A DNA stretch of 18,889 bases from Desulfobulbus sp. (GTDB lineage Bacteria; Desulfobacterota; Desulfobulbia; Desulfobulbales; Desulfobulbaceae): the NCBI GenBank assembly GCA_028684915.1, contig JAQUEZ010000109.1, positions 1 to 18,889 of the forward strand. The letters are read 5' to 3'. Every line of letters begins with the position of its first letter. Position 1 is the stretch's first letter. The notes beneath the pieces are model-generated. The model did not search any database. It was not told where the DNA came from and worked only from the letters and a program-made list of their open reading frames with translations. Of the stretch, positions 7,049 to 15,608 are shown in pieces. Both the position numbers and the translations under genes were made by a program.

Positions 7049-10000
7049 GCGAGCAACAACCTCTTCACCCTGGCTTTGCCGGTCGGCTAGCCGCCACCTT
7101 TATCGGCTCCAAGCTCACCCTGATCGGCCTGGTCGCTTCCCTACTGCTCGGCCTGTTGGCTCTGGCCCAGCTCCCCCGGGAAGAGGAGCCGCAGATCAAG
7201 GTGCCGATGATCGATGTCATGGTCTCCATGCCCGGTGCTACCCCAAAGGAGGTGGAGCAACGTTTGGCCATCCCCATGGAAAAACTGCTCTATGAGTTGC
7301 CCGGGGTTGAATATATCTACTCAACCTCCATGCCGGGTCAGTGCCTGCTCATCGCGCGCTTCTATGTGGGTGAGGATTTTGAAAAATCCATTGTCAGCCT
7401 CAACCAGAAACTGCAGACCAACTTTGATCGCATCCCCCATGGGGTATCGCTACCGCTTATTAAACCGCACACCATCGATGATGTACCGATTCTAGCGCTG
7501 ACCCTGCATTCCAAGGTCTATGATCACTTTACTCTGCGCCGTCTCACCGCCGAGGTGGACGATGCGGTCAAGTCCATCTTCGAGGTCGCCGAAACCAAGG
7601 TTATCGGCGGTGCCAGCAGACAACTGCGCGTCCAATTCGATCCGCTATTGCTCTCTGCCCGCAATCTCAGCCCGGCTGATCTGGTTCTCCACCTGCAGCA
7701 GGCCAATCGACAATCTTTTTCCGGCACCTTGCAGGCCGAAAACCATGAAACCCTGCTCCAGACCGGAACTTTTCTTGCCTCCGCCAAAGAGGCGGGCCGG
7801 GTGGTGGTCGGGGTCCATGGCGGCAAGCCTGTTTACCTCGATGAGGTGGCCACCATTATCGATGGCCCGGAAGTACCGAAAAACTATGTCCTTTTCGGTG
7901 CTCGCGACCAAAATCCGGAAGCGGCTGTCACCCTGTCGGTGGCCAAACGACCCGGAGCCAACGCGGTCCATGTGGTGGACACGGTTCTCGACAAAGTCGA
8001 GAGTCTGAAAGGCACGCTCATTCCGCCGGAGGTGGAGGTCAGCATTACCCGTAACTATGGTGAAACTGCGGCGGAAAAATCCAACGAACTGCTGCTGCAC
8101 ATGGGAATTGCGGTCTTTGGTGTTGCCGTGCTGATCCTGCTATTTCTCGGCTGGCGGGAGTCGATCATCGTCATGTTGGCTATCCCTTCGACCCTGTCAC
8201 TGACGCTGCTGCTTTTTTACCTCTACGGTTATACCCTCAACCGGATCACCCTCTTTGCCCTGATCTTTTCCATCGGTATTCTCGTGGATGATGCCATTGT
8301 CGTGGTCGAAAATATCGTACGCCACATGCGGCTGCCTGACAACGAGCGTGCCTCGCTCAAGGATATTGCAGTGGCAGCGGTGATTGAGGTCGGCAACCCC
8401 ACCATTCTCGCCACCTGGGCGGTCATTGCCGCCATTTTACCCATGGCCTTTGTCGGTGGCCTGATGGGCCCGTATATGCGGCCGATTCCCATCGGTGCCT
8501 CCTCGGCCATGATCTTTTCCCTGCTGATCGCTTTCACCGTCACCCCCTGGGCCGCAATTCGTCTTCTTAAAAAACCATCCGCTTCAGAAGACAAGAAAGG
8601 CCATGACCCAGATCATGCCCAGGATGACTGGTTCACCCGGCTCTATCACCGGATTATGGAGCCCCTGTTGGCCCATTCGGGATGGCGACTGATCTTCTTT
8701 GCGACCATTGTGGGGTTGCTGCTCATCTCCTGCTCCCTGGTTTACTTCGGCAAGGTCAAGGTGAAGATGCTGCCTTTTGACAACAAGTCCGAGTTCCAGA
8801 TCGTGCTCAACATGCCGGAGGGCTCCACTCTGGAACAGACCGCCCGAGTTGCCTTGGAGATGGCCGAGGTCGTCGGCAAGGAGCCCGAGGTGATCAATTA
8901 CCAGGTCTATACCGGAACCGCTTCACCCTATAACTTCAACGGATTGGTACGCCATTATTTTCTCCGTTCCGGCGCAACAATGGCCGACATCCAGGTCAAC
9001 CTCAAAGGGAAGGCCGACCGCGACAGCCAAAGCCATGAGATCGCCAAGCGGGTTCGGCCTGAAATTGCCCAAATTGCCAAACGCTACGGAGCCACGGTGG
9101 CGGTGGCCGAGGTGCCGCCCGGCCCGCCGGTTTTGCAAACCCTGGTTGCGGAAATTTACGGCCCCAACGACGTCAGCCGGTTAGCCTTGGCCACTAAGAT
9201 GAAACAGATCTTTGCCTCGACTGCGGGTGTGGTTGATATCGACTGGTATCGGGAAGCCACGCGCAGCAAACTGGTGCTGACCGTGGATAAGGAAAAGGCG
9301 GCGCTCAATGGGCTTTCTGAAGCGGAGATCACCCAGGCAATCGACATGGGACTCTCCGGAAAATCCATCGATCTGTTCCACCAGCCCCGCGACAAGGAAG
9401 AAATTGAAATCATTGTCCAGTTGCCGCAGGCGCAACGGGCCCGGATCGACAACCTACTCAACATCACCCTCCGCCCCACAGCCAATCCCCAGGCTCCACT
9501 GATTCCATTGCGGGAGTTGGTCAAGGTGAGCGAAGAGTCGGTGCTGCAGCCGATATACCGCAAGAACCTCAAACCGGTAATATATGTGACCGGTGACGTG
9601 GCTGGTGCGGCGGAAAGCCCGGTCTACCCTATCCTGGATATGAATAAGCAGATTAAGACGCTGAATGGTGAGCAATTTGGCGGGCTTCCGGGGCCAATTA
9701 CCGTCTACAACCTCAATCAACCTTTCCTTGAAAGCCAACCTGCAATGAAGTGGGACGGGGAGTGGCATATCACCCTGGAGGTCTTCCGCGACTTAGGGTT
9801 GGCCTTCTGCGTGGTGATGGTGCTGATTTATATGCTGATGGTTGGCTGGTTCAAGGACTACGTCATTCCCCTGGTGGTGATGGCGGCGATCCCCTTCTCG
9901 CTGATCGGCATTCTTCCCGCCCATTGGGGCTTGGGCGCCTTTTTTACCGCAACTTCGATGATCGGCTTCATGGCCGGAGCGGGCATTGTGGTCCGCAACT

Positions 10001-10287
10001 CGATCATTTTGGTCGATTTCATCGAGTTGCGTATAAGCCACGGGTTACCGCTGGCCGAGGCTGTGGTCGAGGCAGGGGCTATCCGCTTTCGGCCCATGCT
10101 GCTCACAGCCCTTGCGGTGGTGGTGGGTGCCTCGGTGATCCTGGCCGACCCGATATTCCAGGGGCTGGCCATTTCACTTATGTTTGGCGAAATAGCCTCT
10201 CTGTTGATTAGCCGCATGGCGGTGCCAGTGCTCTATTTCGTGGTACAACAGCGAAAACAACACGCTGCCAACCGACACAAAGGATAA
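7045..10287 (+). CDS. RND-family efflux transporter permease (AcrB/HAE1-like)
   Basis: This 1080-aa inner-membrane pump is driven by protons and exports small molecules. It has the full RND plan: TM1 near residues 25-45, a large periplasmic porter loop, TM2-6, a cytoplasmic linker rich in charged residues (about 510-535), TM7 near 550, a second porter loop, and TM8-12 from about 915 to the end. TM4 contains '[16 protein letters not shown]', with D415 and D416 matching the AcrB proton-relay Asp pair (D407/D408). In TM10 the AcrB lysine (K940) is replaced by Arg (R984, in '[13 protein letters not shown]'), while the TM11 Arg is kept in '[11 protein letters not shown]'. The start overlaps the adaptor stop (ATGA, 7045-7048), indicating translational coupling. 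The absence of CusA-type heavy-metal signatures favours an organic substrate, which cannot be named. Confidence 0.95.
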   Translation: MSEQQPLHPGFAGRLAATFIGSKLTLIGLVASLLLGLLALAQLPREEEPQIKVPMIDVMVSMPGATPKEVEQRLAIPMEKLLYELPGVEYIYSTSMPGQCLLIARFYVGEDFEKSIVSLNQKLQTNFDRIPHGVSLPLIKPHTIDDVPILALTLHSKVYDHFTLRRLTAEVDDAVKSIFEVAETKVIGGASRQLRVQFDPLLLSARNLSPADLVLHLQQANRQSFSGTLQAENHETLLQTGTFLASAKEAGRVVVGVHGGKPVYLDEVATIIDGPEVPKNYVLFGARDQNPEAAVTLSVAKRPGANAVHVVDTVLDKVESLKGTLIPPEVEVSITRNYGETAAEKSNELLLHMGIAVFGVAVLILLFLGWRESIIVMLAIPSTLSLTLLLFYLYGYTLNRITLFALIFSIGILVDDAIVVVENIVRHMRLPDNERASLKDIAVAAVIEVGNPTILATWAVIAAILPMAFVGGLMGPYMRPIPIGASSAMIFSLLIAFTVTPWAAIRLLKKPSASEDKKGHDPDHAQDDWFTRLYHRIMEPLLAHSGWRLIFFATIVGLLLISCSLVYFGKVKVKMLPFDNKSEFQIVLNMPEGSTLEQTARVALEMAEVVGKEPEVINYQVYTGTASPYNFNGLVRHYFLRSGATMADIQVNLKGKADRDSQSHEIAKRVRPEIAQIAKRYGATVAVAEVPPGPPVLQTLVAEIYGPNDVSRLALATKMKQIFASTAGVVDIDWYREATRSKLVLTVDKEKAALNGLSEAEITQAIDMGLSGKSIDLFHQPRDKEEIEIIVQLPQAQRARIDNLLNITLRPTANPQAPLIPLRELVKVSEESVLQPIYRKNLKPVIYVTGDVAGAAESPVYPILDMNKQIKTLNGEQFGGLPGPITVYNLNQPFLESQPAMKWDGEWHITLEVFRDLGLAFCVVMVLIYMLMVGWFKDYVIPLVVMAAIPFSLIGILPAHWGLGAFFTATSMIGFMAGAGIVVRNSIILVDFIELRISHGLPLAEAVVEAGAIRFRPMLLTALAVVVGASVILADPIFQGLAISLMFGEIASLLISRMAVPVLYFVVQQRKQHAANRHKG

Positions 10288-10333
10288 CCAATAAAAAGGG
10301 CGTCTGCTTGATCACAGACGCCCTTTTTATTGG
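10288..10333. terminator. Perfect bidirectional rho-independent terminator
   Basis: CCAATAAAAAGGGCGTCTG (10288-10306) and its exact reverse complement (10315-10333) form 19-bp arms around an 8-nt loop. The GC-rich core is flanked by A5 on one side and T5 on the other, so it works as an intrinsic terminator in both directions. It ends the efflux operon directly after its stop codon. On the other strand it ends the kinase operon about 23 nt after that stop. Confidence 0.95.
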
Positions 10334-10356
10334 CACAGCGGGTTGTACTTTTCCGC

Positions 10357-11976
10357 TCAGGATTTATCCAACACCGAACGAATCACCGGGGCCAGATCGT
10401 GCAACGAAACCGGCTTCATCATAAACTCGCGTATACCGGCCTTGGTCACCCGCTCTGGGGAAAGGGCTGAACTGTAGCCCGAGCAGAGAATGATCGGCAA
10501 ATCCGGGCGCAAGGTGAGCATGGTCCGGGCGATCTCAAAACCGGTTTTCCCAGGCATGGTCTGGTCGGTGATTACCACATCAAATCCCTGGGGGTTTTGT
10601 TCAAAGGTCATCAGGGCGGTGTTGCCGTCGTTGCAAACGGTAATCTTGTAGCCGAGCTGCTCAAGAAATCCTTTCAAATAATCGGCCACCATCTGCTCGT
10701 CATCCACGACCAGTATCGACTCGTCCCCCCCGACAAGCGATCGCGATTCCTGCTGCACCTGCTGCGTTTCAATCCCTGCCACCACCGGAAAGTAAACCTG
10801 CACGCTTGTGCCCTTGCCTTGAACACTCTCCACCTCAACCCTGCCTTCATGGCTCTCAACGATACCATGGACCACGGCTAGTCCCATCCCGGTGCCTTTA
10901 CCGCTGGGTTTGGTGGTGAAATAGGGCTCGAAAATACGTTCCAAGTTGGATTCATCAATCCCGCAACCGTTGTCATTGACCGAGATTTTTATCCACTCCC
11001 GTTCCCCCTGCGACTCCGGCATGGCCCTGATGACCGGCTCCAGACTAAGGATAATTTCGCCCCCTTTGTCCTCCACTGCATGGAAGGCATTGGTGCAGAG
11101 ATTCATTACCACCTGATGCAATTGGGTTGGATTGGCAAGGATAATCCGATCCGTGGCGACGATCCGATCGCGGATGGTTACGGTGGTAGGGATCGTTCCC
11201 CGCAACAATTTGACGACCTCTTTAAGCAGGACTCCCGGTTGGAGCAAAATCCGCTTGGTGGTTTCTTTACGGCTGAAAGCCAGGATCTGATTGACCAATT
11301 CCGAGGCCTTACCGCCAGCCTTGAGAATTTGCCGGATCTCCCGTTGCACGGCAATACCTGGGGGCAATTTTAAGATCGCCAGTTCGGCATAACCGAGGAT
11401 GGCTGCTAAAAGGTTGTTGAAGTCATGGGCAATACCACCGGCCAGGGTGCCGATGGCAGCCATTTTTTGCGATTGTCGCAACTGTTCTTCCAGCTGACGC
11501 TGTTGGCGAATCACTGAAAGTCGATCAGTGAGATCACGCACCAATTCGAGAGTGCCGAGCAATTTTCCCTGATCATCATGGATATCGTTTTCCATGGTTT
11601 CACCAAGAAAGGTACTGCCATCCTTGCGCAGGAACCGGCGACTCCATGCAGTGGGAAAATCATCATGACGAAATTTTTCGCCGTTGTTCTCATAAAGAAC
11701 GGTCTGTTGCTGCCCGGTGAGCTCCTCTGGGCAATAACCAAACATGAGGCAGAGCGCCGGATTAGCCTGTTTGATTTCTCCGGCGGCATCCATCACCACC
11801 ACCCCGTCAGGGATACTGTTGAGGGTGGAGAGGAAAAAAATCCTCTGCTCGTCAAGGTCTCTAATCTTCCCCCTTAATTCGGGATAATAGCTTTTACGGA
11901 TCGATCGTTCGCCCAGACCGACAATCGCATCCTTCAAATCATCCCAGTTTTCTCCACTGCCGGAGTGATCGGTCAT
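10357..11976 (-). CDS. Soluble PAS hybrid histidine kinase with C-terminal receiver domain
   Basis: This 539-aa cytoplasmic sensor kinase has no membrane segment. It has an N-terminal helical segment (about 1-45), a PAS domain (about 48-150), HisKA with the H-box '[14 protein letters not shown]' (H184), HATPase_c with N-box '[10 protein letters not shown]' (N292/N296), G1 'DNGCGI' (335-340) and G2 'GKGTGMGL' (359-366), then a receiver domain (about 420-539) with acidic D425/D426, phospho-acceptor D471 in 'ITDQTMPG', and K521. The start lies 3 nt after the stop of the ErcA-like gene, and its ribosome site (GGGAG) lies inside the end of that gene. Co-expression is therefore near certain. The pairing recalls Pseudomonas ErcA with its neighbouring kinase ErcS'. 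No DNA-binding response regulator or separate phosphotransfer protein is encoded in the window, so the output is unknown. Confidence 0.93.
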   Translation of the reverse strand: MTDHSGSGENWDDLKDAIVGLGERSIRKSYYPELRGKIRDLDEQRIFFLSTLNSIPDGVVVMDAAGEIKQANPALCLMFGYCPEELTGQQQTVLYENNGEKFRHDDFPTAWSRRFLRKDGSTFLGETMENDIHDDQGKLLGTLELVRDLTDRLSVIRQQRQLEEQLRQSQKMAAIGTLAGGIAHDFNNLLAAILGYAELAILKLPPGIAVQREIRQILKAGGKASELVNQILAFSRKETTKRILLQPGVLLKEVVKLLRGTIPTTVTIRDRIVATDRIILANPTQLHQVVMNLCTNAFHAVEDKGGEIILSLEPVIRAMPESQGEREWIKISVNDNGCGIDESNLERIFEPYFTTKPSGKGTGMGLAVVHGIVESHEGRVEVESVQGKGTSVQVYFPVVAGIETQQVQQESRSLVGGDESILVVDDEQMVADYLKGFLEQLGYKITVCNDGNTALMTFEQNPQGFDVVITDQTMPGKTGFEIARTMLTLRPDLPIILCSGYSSALSPERVTKAGIREFMMKPVSLHDLAPVIRSVLDKS

Positions 11977-11979
11977 AGA

Positions 11980-13140
11980 CTAGAAAGCTCCCGTAAAGAT
12001 CGCTTCAATATCCGCCAAATCCAAACGACGCGGATTGGTAACCATACAGGGATCGGCCAGTGCTTTGCGCGACAGCAGCGCGATGTTCTCAAGCTCTACA
12101 CCGCGCTGAGCCAGACCGGATTCAAATCCGAGTTGCCGCTTGAAGATCCGGATAGCCTCCACGATCAAACCGCACCGCTCCTGCGCCGCCACCCCAGCCA
12201 GAGACAGGCCGAAGATCTCTCCGATACGGTCGTAACGTTCCGGAGCAGCCTCATAATTGTACTGCATCACCGCATCGAGCAGGAGCGTATTACACTCCCC
12301 ATGGGGCAGGTCAAGAAATCCTCCGAGACTGTGAGCCATGGCATGGACAGCTCCAAGACTGGCGTTGGAAAAAGCTAGCCCCGCCTCAAGGCTGGCTAAC
12401 ATCATCTGCTCCCGCAGCCGTACATCGTCCAGATTGTCGAGGACTTGGGGCAAGTGCTGATAGGTAAGGCGGATGGCTTCCAGGGCATGGATATCAGTTA
12501 ATTGGGAACAGGCAGAACTGACATAGGCCTCAATAGCATGGACAAGAGCATCCATGCCGGTACAGAGAGTTAGATAGCGATCCATGGTCAGGGTTAGTCC
12601 AGGATCAATCAAGGCCAAATCCGGGACCACGGTTTTGCTGATAATGGCTATTTTGATCCGGTCGACGGTATTGTTGATGATCGCAAACTGGGAGACATCG
12701 GCAGAAGAGCCGGATGTGGTGGGCAAACAGATAAGCGGGGGGCCAGGAATTTCAACGTTATCCACCCCCTGAAATTCAAGAATATGCTTGTTGTTAGCCG
12801 AGACGATGCTCACGCCTTTAGCGCAGTCCATCGGACTGCCACCCCCCAGGGCAATGATAATATCGCAGTTGGATTGTCGATACAGCTGGGCTGCCTCCAT
12901 GACCTCGTTATCACGGGGATTGGGGCTGACCCGATCATAAACGACGAATTGTACTCCGGAAGCCAACAATATATTCTGGGCCCGTTCTAAAACCCCTGCC
13001 TCTACAACCCCCTGGTCGGTGACGATAAATACCCGACTAGCGCCAAAATTAAGGGCATATCGGCCGAGCAGTTCAATGGCACCGTCACCAAAAACGATTT
13101 CCGGAGCAAGAAATTTACATATGTTCAACTCAGTCAACAT
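11980..13140 (-). CDS. ercA: ErcA-like iron-containing alcohol dehydrogenase
   Basis: This 386-aa protein belongs to the group III iron-dependent alcohol dehydrogenases (NAD(P)-linked, cytoplasmic). The cofactor loop 'ALGGGSPMDCAKG' lies at residues 97-109. Metal ligands correspond to E. coli FucO: D197 and H201 in 'GMDALVHAIEAY', H266 in 'GAVHAMAHSLGG', H280 in 'DLPHGECN'. The whole style, including 'VSPNPRDNEVM', 'PGPPLICLPTTSGSSADVSQFAII' split over two segments and the final 'DPCMVTNPRR', matches my memory of ErcA, the dehydrogenase-like protein that regulates alcohol oxidation in Pseudomonas. The frame is open from 13173, but the ATG at 13140 is preferred because GGAGGGAGG lies 5-7 nt upstream. 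It is followed after 3 nt by a hybrid kinase, as expected for ErcA. Whether it acts as enzyme, regulator or both is not shown by the sequence. Confidence 0.88.
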   Translation of the reverse strand: MLTELNICKFLAPEIVFGDGAIELLGRYALNFGASRVFIVTDQGVVEAGVLERAQNILLASGVQFVVYDRVSPNPRDNEVMEAAQLYRQSNCDIIIALGGGSPMDCAKGVSIVSANNKHILEFQGVDNVEIPGPPLICLPTTSGSSADVSQFAIINNTVDRIKIAIISKTVVPDLALIDPGLTLTMDRYLTLCTGMDALVHAIEAYVSSACSQLTDIHALEAIRLTYQHLPQVLDNLDDVRLREQMMLASLEAGLAFSNASLGAVHAMAHSLGGFLDLPHGECNTLLLDAVMQYNYEAAPERYDRIGEIFGLSLAGVAAQERCGLIVEAIRIFKRQLGFESGLAQRGVELENIALLSRKALADPCMVTNPRRLDLADIEAIFTGAF

Positions 13141-13192
13141 GGGTTCCTCCCTCCCGTGGAGTACCTCAGACAAGAGGGCGTATTGAATAATG

Positions 13193-13207
13193 ACGCTTTT
13201 AAAGCGT
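13193..13207. promoter_or_regulatory. Palindromic candidate operator upstream of the ErcA-like gene
   Basis: ACGCTTT and AAAGCGT form perfect 7-bp arms around a single central base, about 53 bp upstream of the ErcA-like start. On the minus strand a TTGATC lies directly upstream of it and AT-rich CATTAT/TATTCA directly downstream, so the palindrome could sit in the spacer of a sigma70 promoter. The remainder of the 305-nt spacer 13141-13445 shows AT-rich, unassigned sequence with no gene. A weak GTGTC/GACAC hairpin near 13423-13440 follows the YkgJ-type gene. Confidence 0.4.
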
Positions 13208-13445
13208 GATCAAGGCAGATGAAAAATTACCGTAGACAAAGGAGCAATATTCCAAAGATAATTTTTTTATCCAACACCGTAATCAGCAAAAAAAGCAGTT
13301 ATTCAAGGTGCCCAATAATCTTGTCTGTTCGTATCCTATGTGAAAAACCTTGCTCCGTCAAACACCTTTCCGACTGTTCTTCCCTGGAAAAAAACTAACT
13401 GTCACCGGTTATACATACAGTGTCTCTTCCCTGACACCAAAGGCC

Positions 13446-13907
13446 CTATTCAGTTGTCGAATCCGAGCCTAACCCAGCCTGACCAAGGGGGATACCAAAG
13501 CGGTCCTGGCCAAGGAGATGGATACTATCGCGACCGAAAAGTTCAAAAAAACTAGAGTCAGCCAAATTGCAGCGAAACCCTCGACAGGTCCTCGGTCGAT
13601 GATGATAAATTTTGCACTGATACTTGCCATTAACCTTCTGTAAAAAAACGCAGCCCTTTTCATCGGGATGAATCATATACACCTTGCCGCGGCCAAGGGC
13701 TTCCTGCTCCAACTGCTGCATCGTTTTTTCGCGCAGCTGCGCAAGCGTAATATCAATGCCCACGTGGCCGCCCATCTTACGGATAAAATCCACTTCCTCG
13801 GGTTGCAGTGAAATTTTTCGATACGACTTACAGCAGGTACCGCACTGACGACATTCGGCAAAAATGGTGCGCAGAGTTGCTTCATCGGGCGCTACATTAC
13901 AGGTCAT
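13446..13907 (-). CDS. YkgJ-type cysteine-cluster protein
   Basis: This 153-aa soluble protein has the zinc/iron-chelating cysteine-cluster pattern of the YkgJ (CxxCxxCC) family. 'CRQCGTCCK' gives C19, C22, C25 and C26. 'KGCVFL' gives C86, 'YQCKIYHHRPRTCRGFRC' gives C98, C108 and C113. The 'Y..RP..CR.F' segment is the family hallmark. Eight well-placed cysteines could hold one or two metal ions or an Fe-S cluster; the biochemical role of the family is not established. The ribosome site GAGGT lies 8 nt before the ATG. The gene lies 44 nt downstream of the deacetylase-family gene on the same strand and is probably the last gene of that operon, since a 305-nt spacer follows. Confidence 0.85.
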   Translation of the reverse strand: MTCNVAPDEATLRTIFAECRQCGTCCKSYRKISLQPEEVDFIRKMGGHVGIDITLAQLREKTMQQLEQEALGRGKVYMIHPDEKGCVFLQKVNGKYQCKIYHHRPRTCRGFRCNLADSSFFELFGRDSIHLLGQDRFGIPLGQAGLGSDSTTE

Positions 13908-13951
13908 ATCATCTTACCTCGCCATGGCCAAAAGAAACAAATCTCTCCCCA

Positions 13952-14983
13952 TTACAAGGTCCAAAATGCATGCAATGGATGTTGCGCGAGTATCTTAGCA
14001 GCCCGTTCCGAATAAACCACCCCAGGTCGTTTTCCCAATGGGCGGAGGAGGCTCTCCACCGTGGCCAGCACCGAGGATTCCAGACTAACCGGATTGTACC
14101 CACCTTCAAGGACGAACATGAGCCGATCATCGCAGGCCTCATGGGCCAGAAACTTGAGCAGCTCGGTGACCACACCATACCACTGGGTGGTGAGCAGAAT
14201 ACGACTGATGGAGTCGTCCTCATGTCCGTCGAATCCAGCTGAAACCAAAATAATTTGTGGCAAATACTGCTCAACCACGCCTCCAAGCACCTTACTGAGT
14301 AAATACAAATATTCCTGATCGGCAAACTGCTGATGCACCGGAAGATTGATGGTATACCCCAGCCCCTTGTCCCCACCGACCTCCTGGGCAACCCCGGTAA
14401 AGGGAAATAATTTTTCCTGATGGATCGAACAAAAAAAGACCTGTTCACTCTCATAGAAAACCGACTGGGTACCGTTACCGTGATGAACATCAAAATCGAT
14501 GATCAATATCCGCTGCAACCCATACACTCGCCGTAAATATTGGGCAGTGATCGCCACATTGTTAAACAGACAAAATCCCATGCCCCGCCCCGGTTCGGCA
14601 TGATGCCCCGGCGGTCGAATCAGGGCAAAGCCGTAATTGATCGCACCGCTGAGTATTTGATCAGCCAGCTCCAAACAGCCTCCGGCAGCAAGGCCAGCGG
14701 TGTACAGGCTCTGCTCCATAAGGTAGGTGTCACGATCATACGAATACGGATCATGCAGATTGACATGCTCACGCAACTGCTCCAGATAAAAACTGGAATG
14801 GACAGCCTCAATATCACTGGTCAAAGCCTCTCGGGGACGAAAAGTACACAAACGGTCACGGTATCTCTCCGACTCCAGAGTCTGGTAGAGCCCTCGTACC
14901 CGACCGGCATTTTCAAGAGAAACCAAGGGAATACGGTGATCAAAATATCTCCGGTCAAAAAGAATGCCCGGGGCCTTATGCAT
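13952..14983 (-). CDS. Histone-deacetylase-family amidohydrolase (AcuC/HDAC-like)
   Basis: This 343-aa zinc hydrolase belongs to the HDAC/acetylpolyamine amidohydrolase superfamily, whose members remove acetyl groups from lysines or acetylated amines. Active-site residues are complete: H127/H128 in 'RPPGHHAEPGRGMGF', zinc ligands D165 and H167 in 'DFDVHHGNG', zinc ligand D252 in 'SAGFDGHEDD', and catalytic-type Y296 in 'LEGGYNP'. An open frame extends upstream to 15088, but the ATG at 14983 is preferred because residue 2 onward ('HKAPGILFDRRYFDH') is where family homology begins. This start overlaps the end of the acetyltransferase gene by 8 nt. The ribosome site is weak, so translation probably depends on coupling to that gene. 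The substrate could be acetyl-lysine proteins, polyamines or another acyl amine. Confidence 0.92.
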   Translation of the reverse strand: MHKAPGILFDRRYFDHRIPLVSLENAGRVRGLYQTLESERYRDRLCTFRPREALTSDIEAVHSSFYLEQLREHVNLHDPYSYDRDTYLMEQSLYTAGLAAGGCLELADQILSGAINYGFALIRPPGHHAEPGRGMGFCLFNNVAITAQYLRRVYGLQRILIIDFDVHHGNGTQSVFYESEQVFFCSIHQEKLFPFTGVAQEVGGDKGLGYTINLPVHQQFADQEYLYLLSKVLGGVVEQYLPQIILVSAGFDGHEDDSISRILLTTQWYGVVTELLKFLAHEACDDRLMFVLEGGYNPVSLESSVLATVESLLRPLGKRPGVVYSERAAKILAQHPLHAFWTL

Positions 14984-15539
14984 AGTGGTGCTGGTAGATG
15001 GGTTCACTGGCAAAACGTTCCCGTTCCAGACGGTACAGATAGCCAAGCCGCTGCACTTGCTGATCGGAATACGGCAAAGCTTGGGCAAGCTCGAAGCCGA
15101 GTTTTTGCAGACAGCGCTGCTGGGGGAGGTTATTCACGTCGGTATACATTTCAACCCTACGGATACTGAGACGATTAAAAAGAAATAAAATCAGATATTT
15201 TTGTGCTTCCGTCCCGTATCCCTTACCCCGCATTTCGACTTGGGCAACCTTAAGGGCAATAATCGCCGTACCAGGGGCCTCAGGGCGAATCCAATACTGG
15301 ATCGTCCCCAGTGGAATCCCCTCGCGCAACTCCACGAAAAAGGTCTTATTCCGCTCACTCCAAAGCATCCCGGAACCTATCTGCCCTTCAAGATTCTCTA
15401 TCGTGTGGCGTTCTGGAGTCAGATACAGACCATAGGCAAGAGGATCGTTACTCCACTGGGCCAACAGCGGAACATCATCGACCTCGATGCGACGCAACTG
15501 TAGGCGGATGGTGAAAATCTTGTTGCCAAAAATGGTCAT
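14976..15539 (-). CDS. GNAT-family N-acetyltransferase (RimJ/RimL-like)
   Basis: This 187-aa cytoplasmic acetyltransferase uses acetyl-CoA to acetylate an amine on a protein or small molecule. The N-terminal 'IRLQLRRIEVDDVPLLAQWSND' is typical of the RimJ/RimL subgroup. The acetyl-CoA pyrophosphate loop is 'EMRGKGYGTEA' (R104-G105-K106-G107-Y108-G109). 'YTDVNNLPQQRCLQKLGFE' near residues 132-150 is the conserved C-terminal helix/strand motif. An AAGGAG at 15556-15551 lies 11 nt before the ATG, slightly long. Its last codons overlap the start of the HDAC-family gene in a different frame, which suggests the two enzymes are made together. The substrate cannot be read from the sequence. Confidence 0.9.
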   Translation of the reverse strand: MTIFGNKIFTIRLQLRRIEVDDVPLLAQWSNDPLAYGLYLTPERHTIENLEGQIGSGMLWSERNKTFFVELREGIPLGTIQYWIRPEAPGTAIIALKVAQVEMRGKGYGTEAQKYLILFLFNRLSIRRVEMYTDVNNLPQQRCLQKLGFELAQALPYSDQQVQRLGYLYRLERERFASEPIYQHHYA

Positions 15540-15562
15540 GATTGCCCGGACTCCTTCGGTGG

Positions 15563-15595
15563 CGGGATATTGCCCGATAATCGAGCGATATCCCG
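15563..15595. other. Long hairpin between chemoreceptor and acetyltransferase genes
   Basis: CGGGATAT (15563-15570) pairs with ATATCCCG (15588-15595), and the stem continues inward with one mismatch and one wobble to CGAT/ATCG around a single apical base, about 16 positions in all. It lies between the chemoreceptor stop (15609) and the ribosome site of the acetyltransferase gene (15556-15551), 7 nt upstream of that site on the minus strand. No T-run follows it, so partial termination, RNA-end protection or control of translation is more likely than a simple terminator. Confidence 0.55.
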
Positions 15596-15608
15596 TATCA
15601 TCAGCATC

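Noticed and set aside
13423..13440. GTGTC/GACAC hairpin as terminator of the YkgJ-type gene
   Set aside because: The stem is only 5 bp and is not followed by a T-run on the minus strand.
13909..14493. 194-codon minus-strand frame inside the deacetylase-family gene
   Set aside because: It lies in another frame of a gene with a complete zinc active site, so it is a shadow.
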